From Euwallacea fornicatus (Eukaryota > Arthropoda > Insecta > Coleoptera > Curculionidae): 64,000 nt of DNA. Where the stretch lies: the NCBI RefSeq assembly GCF_040115645.1, contig NC_089562.1, positions 1 through 64,000 on the forward strand, given 5' to 3'. Under the pieces are notes generated by a model that saw only the letters and a list, made by a program, of their open reading frames with translations, was not told the DNA's origin and made no database searches. This document shows positions 11,469-22,306 of this stretch, piece by piece. Position 1 is the stretch's first letter, and every line of letters starts with the position of its first letter. A program made the position numbers and the translations under genes.

Positions 11469-11795
11469 TATGATGCTAGATATTCAAAATTCGATTTAAT
11501 GTATTTTATTGAAAATTTTACACTAAACTAAAATATTATTTGGGCATATTTTTGCGATAAAATCTATGAAACCCAAAAAAAATTGTAATATTTGTGGTAT
11601 TTTTACCTGTATGTTCACTTTTGTGAGATCGGAAATTTTGATTTTAATGTTTCTTCTTCCAACCTATTAATCGAAACCCAAATTTTTAATTACCGATAAT
11701 AATCATTTATGAGAAGATTTCAATATAATTAAAAATATTTTTTGGATCATGATTCTAACTATGAAATAATACGAATTTGCTAGGTATACGTAGAC

Positions 11796-14358
11796 GGACG
11801 GGTTCTGGAAGAGTTCCTGGATGCGGCGGAGCTCGTCCCCATCAACACCGGGGATGAGTGGACGTTCGGTAATCGGAACGGCAAGTCACTGATTGGCGTT
11901 ACCATGGCGGGAGCGTCTGTGAGTGGCTGGGTGAGAGACTGGAGAGTTGAGGTTGAAATGGAAAGCGGGAGTGGCCACAGGTACCTCTCGTACCGCATAA
12001 AGCGAGTGGGGGTGGTATCTGGGGGTGGTATCTGGGGGTGGTGTGGAAGTGAGCGTGAGAAAAGGAGGATGGGTGGTGAGTAAAAAAGGATTGGAAAATG
12101 TGAGCCGGTACGTGAAGGAGCGGGAAGGTCTGGGTATCGTGGAAACTCCCGAAGAAATCGTTCGGGAGATAAGCGAGACCTGTGACGAGTGCATGAGTAA
12201 GCGTGACAGTGGGAAAGGGAAGATGAAACGAGCGGTGTACTGGTGGAGTGATGAAATTGCCGAAAGGAGAAGAGCGTGTATAAGACCGAGGAGAAAATGG
12301 ACGCGAGAGCGAGGAAGAGGGAATGTGACAGATACGGGTGCAGCGGCAGAGTACAAGAGAGAGCGCAAGGCCCTCAAGGAATCCATAAGGGATGCCAAGA
12401 GGGACGAGTGGAAGAAAGTTTGTGCGGAGCTGGAGACGGACGTCTGGGGACTCGGTTACAAAATAGTGACCGAGAAACTTGGCCGCCTGAGCAATGGTCC
12501 CCTGCCGGAGGCAGAGATGCAAAAGCAGGTGGACACGCTGTTCCCGGATAAGCCGCGGGTAGTGTGGGAAAAGGTACAAACGGGGCCGAATGACGTGCCT
12601 CGAGTCACGACTGAGGAAATCCATCAGGCCGTCGGGAGTCTCAAGAGCCGTAAGGCTCCGGGACTGGACGGGCTACCGAACGAGGTTTTGAAGCTATATC
12701 TTGGGGCAGCACCCCAGGGTATGGCGAGTTGCGTAAATAGCATCCTAACCTCGGGCGAGTACCCTAAAGTCTGGAAGAGAACCCGACTGGTGCTGGTGGA
12801 GAAACCGAAGCGTGATCCGGGGGCGGAGGTCTCGTACCGGCCCATATGCCTCGTGGACGGACTCAGGAAAGTGGCAGAAAAGGTGGTCAAGACCAGACTG
12901 CTGAACGAAGCGAATGCTTTGGGAATGGTGAGCGCGAGTCAGTATGGGTTTGTCAAGGGCAGGAGCACCTTGGACGCCATGCAAGCGGTCATGAGAATAG
13001 TGGAGGGGATCAGGGAGGAAAGTTGCAAACACGCGGACTTCTGCGTCATGGTAACGATAGATGTAAAGAACGCCTTCAATACGGCGCCTTGGGACCTAAT
13101 CATCGAAGTGATGAAAAGGGCCCAGGTGAGCGGGTACCTCTTGAACGTAGTTCAGTCGTACCTGCAAGATCGGGTTTTGGTGTTACCTGACGGGGGGGTT
13201 CGAGAGTTGTCTTGTGGCGTTCCTCAAGGGTCTGTCCTGGGCCCCGTCTTGTGGAACCTCTACTACGACGGGATACTGACGGTCGAGTACCCGCGAGGGG
13301 TCACCCCGGTGGCTTACGCGGACGACTTGGCGTTGGTGGTCTCGGCGAAGGACGGGGTAACCCTAGAGGCGAGGACCAGATGGGCCATGGAACTGGTCGC
13401 CGACACGTTCGAACGCATGGGGTTAAGCATGGCTACGGATAAAACCGAACTGGTGCTGCTGGCCGGGCGAAGGAAAATAAGAAGCATGAGTCTGAGAGTG
13501 GACGACGTCTCGTACGAGACGAAGGAATGCGTGAAGTACCTCGGAGTGTGGATCGGCAGAAATGCTCGCTTCGGCGAGCACGTACGACGAACCTCCGAAA
13601 AGGTTGCTAAGGTGATTGGGAAGCTTGACGGCATTCTGCCTAGGGCGAGTGGTTTGGGGTATGAAAGAAGGAGGTTGATGGTGATGGCGGCATCGTCGGT
13701 CCTGCTGTACGCTGCTCCAGTCTGGGGAACCGAACTGGAGTATGGAAGGTACACGGCCATACTGGAGAGGGCAAACCGTATGCTCGCACTCCGGGTGGCT
13801 AGTGCCTACAGGACGGCACCGACCGATGCGGTGTTGGCACTGGGCAAAATACCTCCGGTGAGAATTAGAGTGACAGAGAGAAGGATGATGTGGGAAGGGA
13901 GAAGTGGGGTGAAGGAATGGGTAATGAAAGAGTGGGAGCGGGACTGGGAGAAGTATGAGGGTCGGGCAAAGACCTTCATACCCCGGATCCGTGAGTGGTA
14001 CGAGTGCGAATGGACGAAAAGTGGGTATATGTTGGCTCAGGTGTTTACCGGACACGGCGTGTTTGGGAAATACCTGAAGCGGATACGAGTGGAAAGGAGT
14101 GCGGAATGCTGGTTTTGTGACGAAAGGGAGGACATGCCGGAGCACACGCTGTGGACGTGTTCGGAGTGGGAGAGCTATCGCGCCGAGGCAAGGGCGGGGG
14201 GACTCGACCTGAACCGAAGCACGATAGGGAACGAGCTGGTGGAGAGCAAGAGCAAGTGGGTAGCGTTTGAGGGCCTGATAGAGAAGATCTTGAGGGCCAA
14301 GATTGTAAGAGAGAACGAGAGGAAGAAGAGTGGGGTGCGGAACCTTGTCCGTACCTAG
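11796..14358 (+). pseudogene. R1-clade ORF2: endonuclease end, reverse transcriptase, zinc motif
   Basis: The 5' part (11796 to about 12010) encodes the endonuclease C-terminus (EWTFGNRNGKSL, then SGSGHRY). A tandem GTGGTATCTGGGG slip at about 12008-12045 changes frame, after which 12025-14358 is open for 777 codons. RT blocks visible: KAPGLDGLPNEVLKLY, YRPICLVDGLRKVAEK, QYGFVKGRSTLDAM, VTIDVKNAFNTAPW (catalytic D), CGVPQGSVLGPVLW and VAYADDLALVV (catalytic DD, about 13309-13341). The C-terminal zinc motif is CWFCDEREDMPEHTLWTC. The long open frame suggests recent insertion; the truncation and slip make this copy dead. Confidence 0.85.
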
Positions 14359-14523
14359 TCTGGAGGGGAAAAGGACGCCCTGATGTAATGCCGAGAGGCG
14401 GTTCCGGGGCAGAAGAGGGGAGGTGGGTTTAGTGGGTAGGCGGGCGACGTAATGGTCGGTCGAATCCCACACTACCCGGTCGTGGATCAGGCCGGGTGTC
14501 TTAAGAAGATTCCCCCTCCTCGG

Positions 14524-14566
<43 letters not shown>
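14524..14566 (+). repeat. Poly-A tail of R1-clade LINE 1
   Basis: A run of 43 uninterrupted A residues directly after the LINE 3' end and directly before the target duplication. An unbroken run of this length fits a recent retrotransposition. Confidence 0.95.
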
Positions 14567-14568
<2 letters not shown>

Positions 14569-14596
14569 TGTACGTAGACTTATGTTACTGACTGTA

Positions 14597-14779
14597 TAGC
14601 CGCAGTGTGTTTGGGATCGTTGTCTTGGTAAAAGTAGTAACATCGAGGCATTTTTAATTTTTCAGCTGAACGATGCAAATTATTTTTTTTCATTTCCAGG
14701 TATCTCTCCTTATTCATAATGCCGTCGATGAATTCCAAAGTCCCAGTTCCTTCAGTTCCCATACAACCCCACAATAGTA
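14597..14779 (-). pseudogene. Tc1 transposase of element A, middle part
   Basis: Minus strand, reads LLWGCMGTEGTGTLEFIDGIMNKE and then YYFYQDNDPKHTAA, with the second catalytic D. It is in register with the C-terminal part at 9623-9360 once element B and one TA are removed. On the N-terminal side it stops at a TA where a CAGGGTGTCCC element begins (14780). Confidence 0.85.
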
Positions 14780-15121
14780 CAGGGTGTCCCATTTTCGTTG
14801 TAATCGTGGGATATCTCGGACATTAACAAAGATAAAGAGATGCGGTTTTCGCGAACCTTTGTTACTTTTTAGTGAAACTAATGATGACGTTAACAGAATT
14901 GATCCAGCTATCTTAGTTTTTGCACTACAGGGCGTTTTTGAAAATATTGTATTTTGGGACCCCCCCTATAATTTGAATATGTGTTAAGTTATTGAAAATG
15001 TATAAACGGTGTCGGATAGAGATTTTTACGAAGAATCCAGTGGCATACTCAGATTTTATTTATAATTCTTAGTTTTCGAGATATGGACCAAACTTATGTT
15101 TTTTTTTAATGGGACAACCTG
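14780..15121. mobile_element. Small TA-flanked CAGGGTGTCCC element (342 bp), MITE-like
   Basis: The left terminus CAGGGTGTCCCATT and right terminus AATGGGACAACCTG are inverted copies with one mismatch, flanked by TA at 14778-14779 and 15122-15123. No transposase frame inside. Another CCCTGTA end lies at 15238, so this may be part of a larger composite. The 15124-15338 stretch is AT-rich with no recognisable feature. Confidence 0.6.
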
Positions 15122-15849
15122 TATATTTTTACTTATTTTGATTCCCCTAATTTTCCCCATTCCAAAGATGCTAAACTCGATATGGTTATTTCAAATAATA
15201 ATGACAATAATTGACATTTTATTTGAACAAACCCTGTATAAAACAAAATAATTAGTGACAATTATAATTGTCAATAATTATATTAATAGTTAATATCTAA
15301 TTAATAATATGAGTTATAAAAGGGCTCAACGTATAATTTTATTTTTGGAATTTTATTTCATCCCAAAAATGTTCAATGGGGTTTAGATCAGGCGACTGAG
15401 GTGGATGATCAAGAAGTTTCGGCACATTGTAGGCTAACCACATCTTTACGTTATGAGCGGTGTGTTTTGGATCATTGTCCTGTGGTAAAATCCAATTTTG
15501 AAGTCCCAGTTTTTCCACACATAATGGTATATTATCACGCAAAATGTTCATATATTGATACTGATCCATTTTGCCTTCAATAAATGCCAACCTTCCAACC
15601 CCAGCCGCTGACATTCCTCCCCAAACCATAACGTTGCCACGGCCGTGTTTAATGGTAGAACATAGATTTTTGGCCTCCAATGGTGTGTTTTTCTGACGCA
15701 AAATTTTACCTTTCCCATCTGATCCATACAAGTTAAACTTGCTTTTGTCGGTATATAGAGTCCTTTTTCAAAAACTTTCGTCCTCATCTTTATATTTATT
15801 CGCGAAAGCGAGTCGTTTCTGCCGATTAGCGTTAGAAATTAAAGGTGTA

Positions 15850-17114
15850 TACCTATGACTCCGCGTTTTTTTATGCATTTTCAACTGCTTGAAACTGTAT
15901 AAATTTATTAACAATGTTTATTAAAAATAATTTCCATCGTCAATGACAACATTTTTCCAGAGATTAGGCAGTTTATGGAGTCCATCTTAAAAAAAATTCG
16001 TCGGTTTCGAAGCGATCCATGCATCAAGCCATTCTTGGACTTCTTGACGATTCTGGAAGCGCTGCTCTGCCAAACCGTGAGCCATTGATCGGAAAAGGTG
16101 ATAATCCGACGGGGCCATATCTGGCGAGTATGGCGGGTGCGGTAAGACTTCCCATTTGAAATCCTTCAAGGTGTTCTTGACTGGTTGAACGACATGAGGC
16201 TTTGCGTTGTCATGAAGCAGTATGACTTTGTCGTGTCGATCCGCCCATTCTGGCCTCTTTACTGCGAGTTGATTACGCAACTGCACTAGTTGTTGGACGT
16301 AACGATTGGCAGTGACTGTTTCACCAGATTGGAGAAGCTCGTAATACAGTATGCTGCGCTGGTCCCACCAAATGCAGAGCATACCTTCTTCCCGTAGATA
16401 TTTGGCTTTGCGGTCGAAGTTGTTAGCTCACCCGGGCTCACCCATGATTTTTTCCCCTTTGGATTGTCGAAGTTAAGCCATTTTTCATCTCCGGTTACGA
16501 TACGATGTAGAAAAGACTTTCTTTGAAAACGTTCAAGCAAGATCTTACACGTCGTGTTTCGTTGCTCTTTGTTCCTTTCCGTCAATTCATAAGGCATCAA
16601 TTTTCCTTCCTTTTGAATTTTTCCCATAGCGTGAAGACGAACCGAAAGCGTTTTCTGCGTGACCTTAAGGAAAGATGCGAACTGTTCTTGCATTTGCGCG
16701 ACGTCTTCGTCCAACAAATCCTGCAGTTCTTCGTCTTCAAATTTTTTCGATGGCTTACCACGCTCCTTGTCGTTGAGGTCGAAATCACCTGATTTGAAGC
16801 GCTGAAACCATTGTTGGCAAGTTCTTATAGATGCAGCATCATTGCCATAAGCCTCAACGGGCATTTGGTGAGCGGCAGTGGCGTTTTTCTTAAGACGGAA
16901 AAGGAAGAGCAAAGCTTCCCGCAAATGATGTTTATTCGGCACAAAATTGGACATATTTAAACCTTAATTGAAAAGTTTTAAAAGGTCATATAGCAATTAT
17001 CATATATAAATAGAAAGCTGGTAATACGAAGCAAAAAATGAAATAAAATTTCTTAAATAAAAAAAAAATTCCAAAGAAAATAGAACTAGAAATAAAAACG
17101 CGGAGTCATAGGTA
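15850..17114 (-). mobile_element. Mariner element, complete, 1265 bp
   Basis: Inverted termini TACCTATGACTCCGCG...CGCGGAGTCATAGGTA, flanked by TA at 15848-15849 and 17115-17116. The length is typical of mariner. Removing it restores the transposase frame of element C. It holds one transposase gene on the minus strand. Confidence 0.93.
15987..16954 (-). pseudogene. Mariner DD34D transposase, single frameshift
   Basis: Starts MSNFVPNKHHLREALLF, then the helix-turn-helix region with QQWFQRFKSGDFDLNDKERG, IVTGDEKWLNFDNPK (first D), WVSPGE, then a frame change at about 16385-16370. It continues MLCIWWDQRSILYYELL, LLHDNAKPHV (second D) and YSPDMAPSDYHLFRSM (third D). I count 34 residues between the second and third D, the mariner D34D signature. 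About 345 codons, full length. One lost base near the WVSPGE-to-WWDQ linker is the only lesion seen. Confidence 0.92.
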
Positions 17115-18003
17115 TACACCTAATAAAAGGTTTCTTTCTGAGCATTCTTCCGTGAAATCATGCTGATCGTAGAACCCTTCGGACATTTTCTGGATGCACA
17201 TTTTTACCACTCATATTTGATAGTTCACTAGCCAAAATTGGAGCACTTGTCTTCGGGTTTTTTCTGATTTTTTGAATAAGAAAACGCTCTTCGCATAAAT
17301 TTAAAACTCTTTTTCTTCCAGATCTTGGCTTTTTATACATATTTCCCGATTCTTTGTAGTTCTTCACAATATACTGTATCGTAGATCGACTTCTATTAAC
17401 GATTTTACTAATTTCGGAATAGGATTTTCTTTCTTTATGGAGTTTAATAATTAAATTTCGAATATATCGAGAACACTCTTGTCCTTTACACCCCATTTTT
17501 ACTAAATGCTTCAAATGTGCATTCAACAATTTTGATATCGTAGAAACTACTATAAACAACAATAGGAAAAAATTGTTATCGCTAATTTTTTTGTAAAACC
17601 CGAAAAATAACCAATGGGACGCTCTGTACGAATACTTTCGTGATCACTTAAAAGTACATTTTAATTTATTTTTTGTCGCATTGATTTTTTAATTTTTATT
17701 TTAATTATTGAAAGTAAATACATTTAGGGTATCTCATATGTACAGTATCGGACAAAATTAGAGCAACTTTAGAAATTTAATTTTAAATTGACATTGTTTC
17801 TTTAAAAATAAGATTTGTTATTATCAGTAATATGTTTACAGCCTATTGTAATTTACACCTGAGATTCAATGTTTAAAAAGCACATTTTAGAGGAGAAGGA
17901 AAAAGAAAACCTTTTACCACCACAATTGGAGCGATAAAATTAAAGCAACTTAAAAATTATTTGAATGAATATTATATTTAGAACTATTTTTTATATATTA
18001 CCA

Positions 18004-19880
18004 TTAATATTTAGTCCAATACCCCTTGTTTTGAAGAACCAGCTCACACCTTTTTGGCATTGAAGAAATTAAATTTGAAATGATGTCAGGATCAATAGGC
18101 TTCCAGGCGTTTTCCATTTCTTCAAATAAATTATCCTGATTGGTAATATTTTTTCCTCAGATTTTGTTATCTATGATCTCCCAAAGGTTCTCAATGGAAT
18201 TTAAGTTCGGAGATTGGGCTGGCCATTTCATTGCCTCGACCTTCTTCTCCACGAACTAAGCTTTTACTATTTTCGCAGTATGCTTAGGATCGTTGTCGTG
18301 CTGGTAAACAAACTTAAGGGGCATTTCCCATTCGGCGTATGGATATATAACATTCTCTAGTATATAATGATACTTAAATCTATCCATTTTGTCCTTAATC
18401 CTATAAAGTGGACCAGTTTCGTAAGCAGAGAAACAACCCCAAACCATAATATTTCCTCCTCCGTGTTTAATAGTAGTTTTTACGTACTTTGGATTAAGTC
18501 TTTGGCCATTTGAGCGACGCACCCATTGAGCTCCATCACTTCCATAGATGCAAAACTTGGATTCATCGGAAAATAATACTTTCTTCCACTGTGGAGGAGT
18601 CCAATCTCAGTGGTAGGTGGCGAACAACATCCTGGCCTCTCTATTTTTTAGCGAAAGATGAGGTTTTTTCGCAGGTTTCTTTCCTTTTAAACCACGTTCT
18701 GTCAATCGACGTTGAACTGTTCTGGAAGAAACACTAACTTCTCCTGCTTGTGCAATAATCTGGCGAGCTGACTTTTCAGGATTTTTTTTACTTAGCCTTA
18801 TAAGATGCCTGTCTAACTTCTCTGTCGTTTTTCTTTTCCGACTACCTCGTTTTAAATTCGTTACGTCACCACGGTCAGTGAATCTCCTGATAGTTTTTGA
18901 TACAATATCTGTTTTTATGCCAAAAACTTCCGATATAAGTTTTTGCGATTTCCCACTCTTATATGCACTAATAATTTTTTGTTTTAGATCAATTGAATAG
19001 TGAACACTGTTAAGACTTGAGGGGCCAAGACTTGATATATTGGTAGTTGATGTAAACCCCAAAGCTACGCCCCTGCACATTTTGTATTTGCTTGCTTCCC
19101 AGATGTCACGATCCGTCATAGTTAAACAAATGGTTTATTAGTCAAAATTCCTCGGCTTTGTGTTCTTCCAAAGAAACTATATTGCGAGGTAATCAAGTTA
19201 TAAATGTGCATCGGACGTGGTTCTTGGGTGTCGGAATTCTCCATCGTTACCTTTTGGCGGTGGTCGAAATTGGGGGTACCGTCACGTTTCGTTCGGAACG
19301 ACGGCCATATTTCGGTCACGGGATAATCTGCTCATTGGCCGTCGTTCTGGGCATAACAGACCTTCTTCAAGGGAAAGTCATCCCGAGTAATAGTACGCCT
19401 ATGTCGGTTGGCCATCATCTCTCAGTACTTAAGGGCTGGGAGAGGATGGGATTTATGACATTTATTTCTTCTCATTATCATACTCACGACTCTGACCAGT
19501 GCTGCTGACGGTTCAACATCTCGAATATCCCAACAAATTATAACTCGTACTAATACTCGGCCTCGCAATCAATCAATCCCGTGTTTACTTCAATTAAGTT
19601 TAGTAATATATATTTACGAATAAGTTAATAAATAGTGCAATAATTTGACGGGTTGTCTTAATTCCAAGACTTTCGGAAGATCCCACGTGTTTATCTTGCT
19701 AAGCAGGTATCTAGTCCATCCTGGACTCTCGCAACTAGAAGTGCAACGTCGGTACCTTGAACCGACAAGTACTACAAGTAGTGCTCGCGTGTAAGCGCTC
19801 TCGTACAATAATTCGCGGGTGGTATCTCTGACCTCCCAGGAAGGAACCCCTGCATATCGTTCAACAAACACCACAAGGCA
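18004..19880 (-). pseudogene. Tc1-type transposase of element G, solo LTR near its start
   Basis: Once the solo LTR (19008-19866) and one AACAC are removed, the frame begins MPCGVHYSIDLKQKIISAY at about 19880. It continues with a helix-turn-helix (QKLISEVFGIKTDIVSKTI), GLKGKKPAKKPHLSLKN, a stop at about 18605-18610, then LFSDESKFCIYGSDG, GGGNIMVWGCFSAYETG, QHDNDPKHTA, and after further stops QSPNLNSIENLWEII. It ends GYWTKY at 18004. Inactivated by at least three stops plus the LTR. Confidence 0.8.
19008..19866. mobile_element. Solo LTR, family N (859 bp), AACAC target
   Basis: Begins TGTTAAGACTTG and ends TCGTTCAACA, flanked by AACAC at 19003-19007 and 19867-19871. Removing it rejoins the start codon of the element G transposase to its second helix. 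A core of this LTR (about 19140-19460 and its last 40 bp) recurs at 54115-54463. A TATA-like TACTTAAGGGCTGGG lies at about 19426. Confidence 0.85.
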
Positions 19881-20449
19881 TAATCGTAGATATTAGTTAT
19901 TGAAAAGACCACAGGAAATTCAGAAATACAAAATATTTAAACATTGGTTGCTCTTATTTTGTCGCAAAGAATTTTAGATCAAAACAATTTTTTTATTCCC
20001 AATAACAACTTAAACTATTTATAGCAAATGTATTTTACACTAACTACCTTAAGCTGAATATTTATGATAAAATATTTCATGATTTTTTAGAGAACTTAAA
20101 TTTAGAAGAATATTTCAAAAGTTGCTCTAATTTTGTTCGATACTGTAGCTCTTTCATTTTTTTTTACATTAGTATTTCTTTGTTTTTTGGGAAATTTAGT
20201 GGGTGTACGAATACTTTTATGACTGACTGTATATTTTTACCACCTCATAGTCATACCAATTAGTGTGAATTATTAGTGCTGAGGAATAAGGATTGCTTAT
20301 CAATACGGTGCCATGAAGATGTGAGAAAAATGATGAGTGAAAAGAGTTATGAGCGTGGGAAGAGTGTGGAATGTGTATGCATTTGAATGATGTAAACATT
20401 GCCCTTAATAGCGATTAAGAAGGGTTTACGTTGGCAAAAAAAAATTATT

Positions 20450-21508
20450 ACTGGGTGAAGATGTTGGATATTTTCCCAACACTAATCTTGTTGATTAGAT
20501 CGATATTAAAATTCATATTTAACAAATCAGTTAGACCCAGAATTCCGTCGAAATAGCCATGAAAGTCAAATAATATAAAATTAATGTTACGTTTAATGTT
20601 GAATTCTTGGAAAAGTGGAATAATTGCGACGAATTGCGTCATTTCACTACTTTAAGCTGTTTTAACAATGTTTGTTGATTCTAAAATATGGTAAGGAAAA
20701 TACTGTTCAGTAAAAACTGGTTTAATTATAGAGCGACTACTGTCGGCATCTATTAATGATTTTAAGTTCGACGATTTAATCTCAATATATGGCAGAGTGC
20801 TTTCATGGGGAATATCTATTCCTGTCATTCGAGATTCCTTAATTTGGGAACATTCCGAAAATTTCCATTTATTTCTATCTCTGTACCCTTAAAAACATCT
20901 CCTACTTCAGGGAAGTACTCAACTTCCTCGTCCAAGTAGAATTGATCAAATCTATTTTCCTCGACATCATTTCCTGAGTAATCAAGAGCAAACAATTCCT
21001 CACTAATCACATTATTAGGTCTTGCATTTTGGTAATTATTATAAAATTTGGAATTGTTATTGTTACAAAATTTTTCGGTACTATTTCCGGGTGTAAAACG
21101 ACTACTTCTTATGGTGGGATTTCTCGAGGTGGTTGACATCGGAATTGGTTTAGGTAGTTGATCCGGTCTTAATTGACCTGGTTTAAATACATTTACAGGT
21201 TTTCCAAAAACTTCTTTATTTGTCGGGTACCTTCTAGGAGGTAAATTCCTTGGTTGAGGAAAGTAGTTATTTTGATTAAATGTCTGGTTAAAATTTGGAT
21301 TAACTCGTTCAAATGGTCGATAAAAATTTGATTGACCATTATCGTTCGAATTCAAATCTGAGAAACGCTGATTGTTATAATTTTTTATTCTATTTGGCTT
21401 TTTTTTTATAGATATTCTGTCTTGATATGTTGTTGGTGTCCCAGGGAAGAAACCTCTGACACCAGGTATTATTTTATACGTGAATAGCGCCACGAAAAAA
21501 CAGGACAA
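20450..21508 (-). pseudogene. Gypsy gag C-terminus and protease start
   Basis: The minus-strand frame 21508-20825 encodes an Asn/Pro/Arg-rich protein (FYRPFERVNPNFNQ, PRNLPPRRYPTNKEVFGKPVN, then an acidic tail). This composition is typical of the basic, nucleic-acid-binding C-terminus of gypsy-type Gag without zinc knuckles. After a stop it continues LPYIEIKSSNLKSLIDADSS, which resembles the retroviral-type protease start (LIDTGS is usual; here the G is missing). It ends with FHGYFDGILGLTDLLNMN at 20642-20450, typical of the pol segment before RT. Several stops; not functional. Confidence 0.6.
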
Positions 21509-22306
21509 TGGACAAGAGAAACACTACTACTTAACGTAAAGAAAATATCTCTATTAGGTTGAAAGATTGAGTCGTACAAAAAATGGTTATGAAAATGAGG
21601 GAAGAGTTTTCGTGTGTTTTTGTAGAAATGAACTGACCGTCTTTTGGGTTTTCTGATCTCGTAAAGTTTGGATCACCCTTCTTTTCCTTCGTTGACCAAT
21701 CCGAGCCCTGGTTGGGTATTTTCCCATGGGTCAGTGTTTTCAGGGTGAAGGTGATCCAAACATGTACGTTAATGGGATTTTGCCATTAATGTGTCAACTC
21801 GTGGGTTCTGCGAATAGCCAAATCACTAATGTTGGTCTATAAACGGAGAACATTCACAATAGCCCAGATGATACCCCAGATGATACCCCAGAGTATGTTT
21901 GTTCTAATAAACCCAGAACTGTCCTTTGAGTTCAGTAATTTAGGAATTTGACTTTTTGACCTTCAACATACATACAGTGCCACAGAAAGGTATGCGTACC
22001 CCCATCAAAAATGGCTGTTTGGACAGAATGGATCAGAGAAGGAAAAACATCTTTTCGAAAAATTATTTATGCCCAAAAATATATTAAATTTTATTATTTA
22101 CAAAACATTAAAAAAATCCTCTTTTAACAAAATAAAAAAAACTCATAATTGCAGGACAAAAAGGTATGCGTACGGGCAATAGATTTTGCGATATTCCTCT
22201 AAGATCTGACATGTTGCTGCAAGTTAACGTCTGGTTTCTGCAATAGTTGTAATCTGACCAGCTTGTGCATAGGTTTCTCACTAATTAGACAGAATAATTG
22301 ACCGAT

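Larger units (their letters stand above)
11796..14566 (+). mobile_element. R1-clade LINE 1, 5'-truncated, 43-nt poly-A
   Basis: Flanked by a 13-bp duplication GGTATACGTAGAC (11783-11795) and GGTGTACGTAGAC (14567-14579, one mismatch). It begins within the endonuclease, runs through ORF2 and ends with a 3' untranslated region (14359-14523) and about 43 A residues (14524-14566). GC-rich composition contrasts sharply with the AT-rich surroundings. Related to the LINE at 28813-31991 and the fragment at 5624-5788. Confidence 0.9.
9626..14594 (-). mobile_element. Tc1-like element B, complete, with about 200-bp inverted repeats
   Basis: Ends read CAGTCAGTCACATAAGTCTACGTACACC and the inverse at 14567-14594, with TA at 9624-9625 and 14595-14596. 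Long inner inverted repeats match between 10239-10412 and 11609-11784. A solo LTR sits in the left repeat (9657-10235) and an R1-clade LINE in the right repeat (11796-14566). Subtracting both gives about 1.60 kb, the usual Tc1 size. B itself is inserted in the transposase of element A. Confidence 0.9.
4977..14779 (-). mobile_element. Tc1-like element A, outermost host of the 5-15 kb nest
   Basis: The left end reads TA-CAGTTACCAACACAATTG at 4975. The transposase is on the minus strand and survives as 9623-9360 (C-terminal part) and 14779-14597 (middle part). Between these coding pieces lies a complete second Tc1 (9626-14594) inserted at a TA. A Jockey-like LINE (5184-9296) sits in its 3' non-coding end, flanked by an 11-bp duplication. 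The N-terminal third and right inverted repeat are absent: the frame ends where a CAGGGTGTCCC element begins at 14780. Confidence 0.75.
15339..17496 (-). pseudogene. Tc1 transposase of element C, split by mariner
   Basis: The N-terminal part runs from the ATG at 17496 (MGCKGQECSRYIRNL) with helix-turn-helix KSYSEISKIVNRSRSTIQYI, linker PRSGRKR, and a stop after RRVLRSA followed by FHGRMLRKKPFI. The mariner then intervenes at a TA. The frame resumes at 15849 with LISNANRQKRLAFANKYKDED, then DKSKFNLYGSDGKGK, GRGNVMVWGGMSAAGVG, PQDNDPKHTA and QSPDLNPIEHFW. It carries at least one stop, a frame break near 15780 and a truncated C-terminus. First catalytic motif reads TDKSKF instead of TDESKF. Confidence 0.85.
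17743..20145 (-). mobile_element. Tc1-like element G, hosting a solo LTR
   Basis: Ends CAGTATCGGACAAAATTAGAGCAAC and its inverse GTTGCTCTAATTTTGTTCGATACTG, with TA at 17741-17742 and 20146-20147. It contains a solo LTR at 19008-19866. Subtracting that gives about 1.54 kb. It is inserted between the transposase and the right end of element C. Confidence 0.9.
15339..20229 (-). mobile_element. Tc1-like element C, left-truncated, hosting a mariner and another Tc1
   Basis: The right end is GGTGTACGAATACTTTTATGACTGACTG before TA at 20230-20231, with an internal direct repeat CTGTACGAATACTTTCGTGATCAC near 17613. The transposase (minus strand) is split by a complete mariner at 15850-17114. A complete Tc1 (17743-20145) sits between the transposase start and the right end. 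The left inverted repeat is absent: the frame breaks just after NPIEHFWDEI at about 15345. Confidence 0.75.

Noticed and set aside
11886..12624. Long minus-strand frames (170 and 241 codons) over the LINE 1 region
   Set aside because: They are antisense to the R1-clade ORF2 and are explained by its high GC content; no motif of their own.
13423..14643. 406-codon minus-strand frame including a poly-F stretch
   Set aside because: Antisense shadow of the RT frame, and the F run is the LINE poly-A tail read backwards.
20217..20399. Possible small secreted peptide on the minus strand
   Set aside because: Lies in LTR-like sequence of the gypsy relic; no support beyond an open frame.
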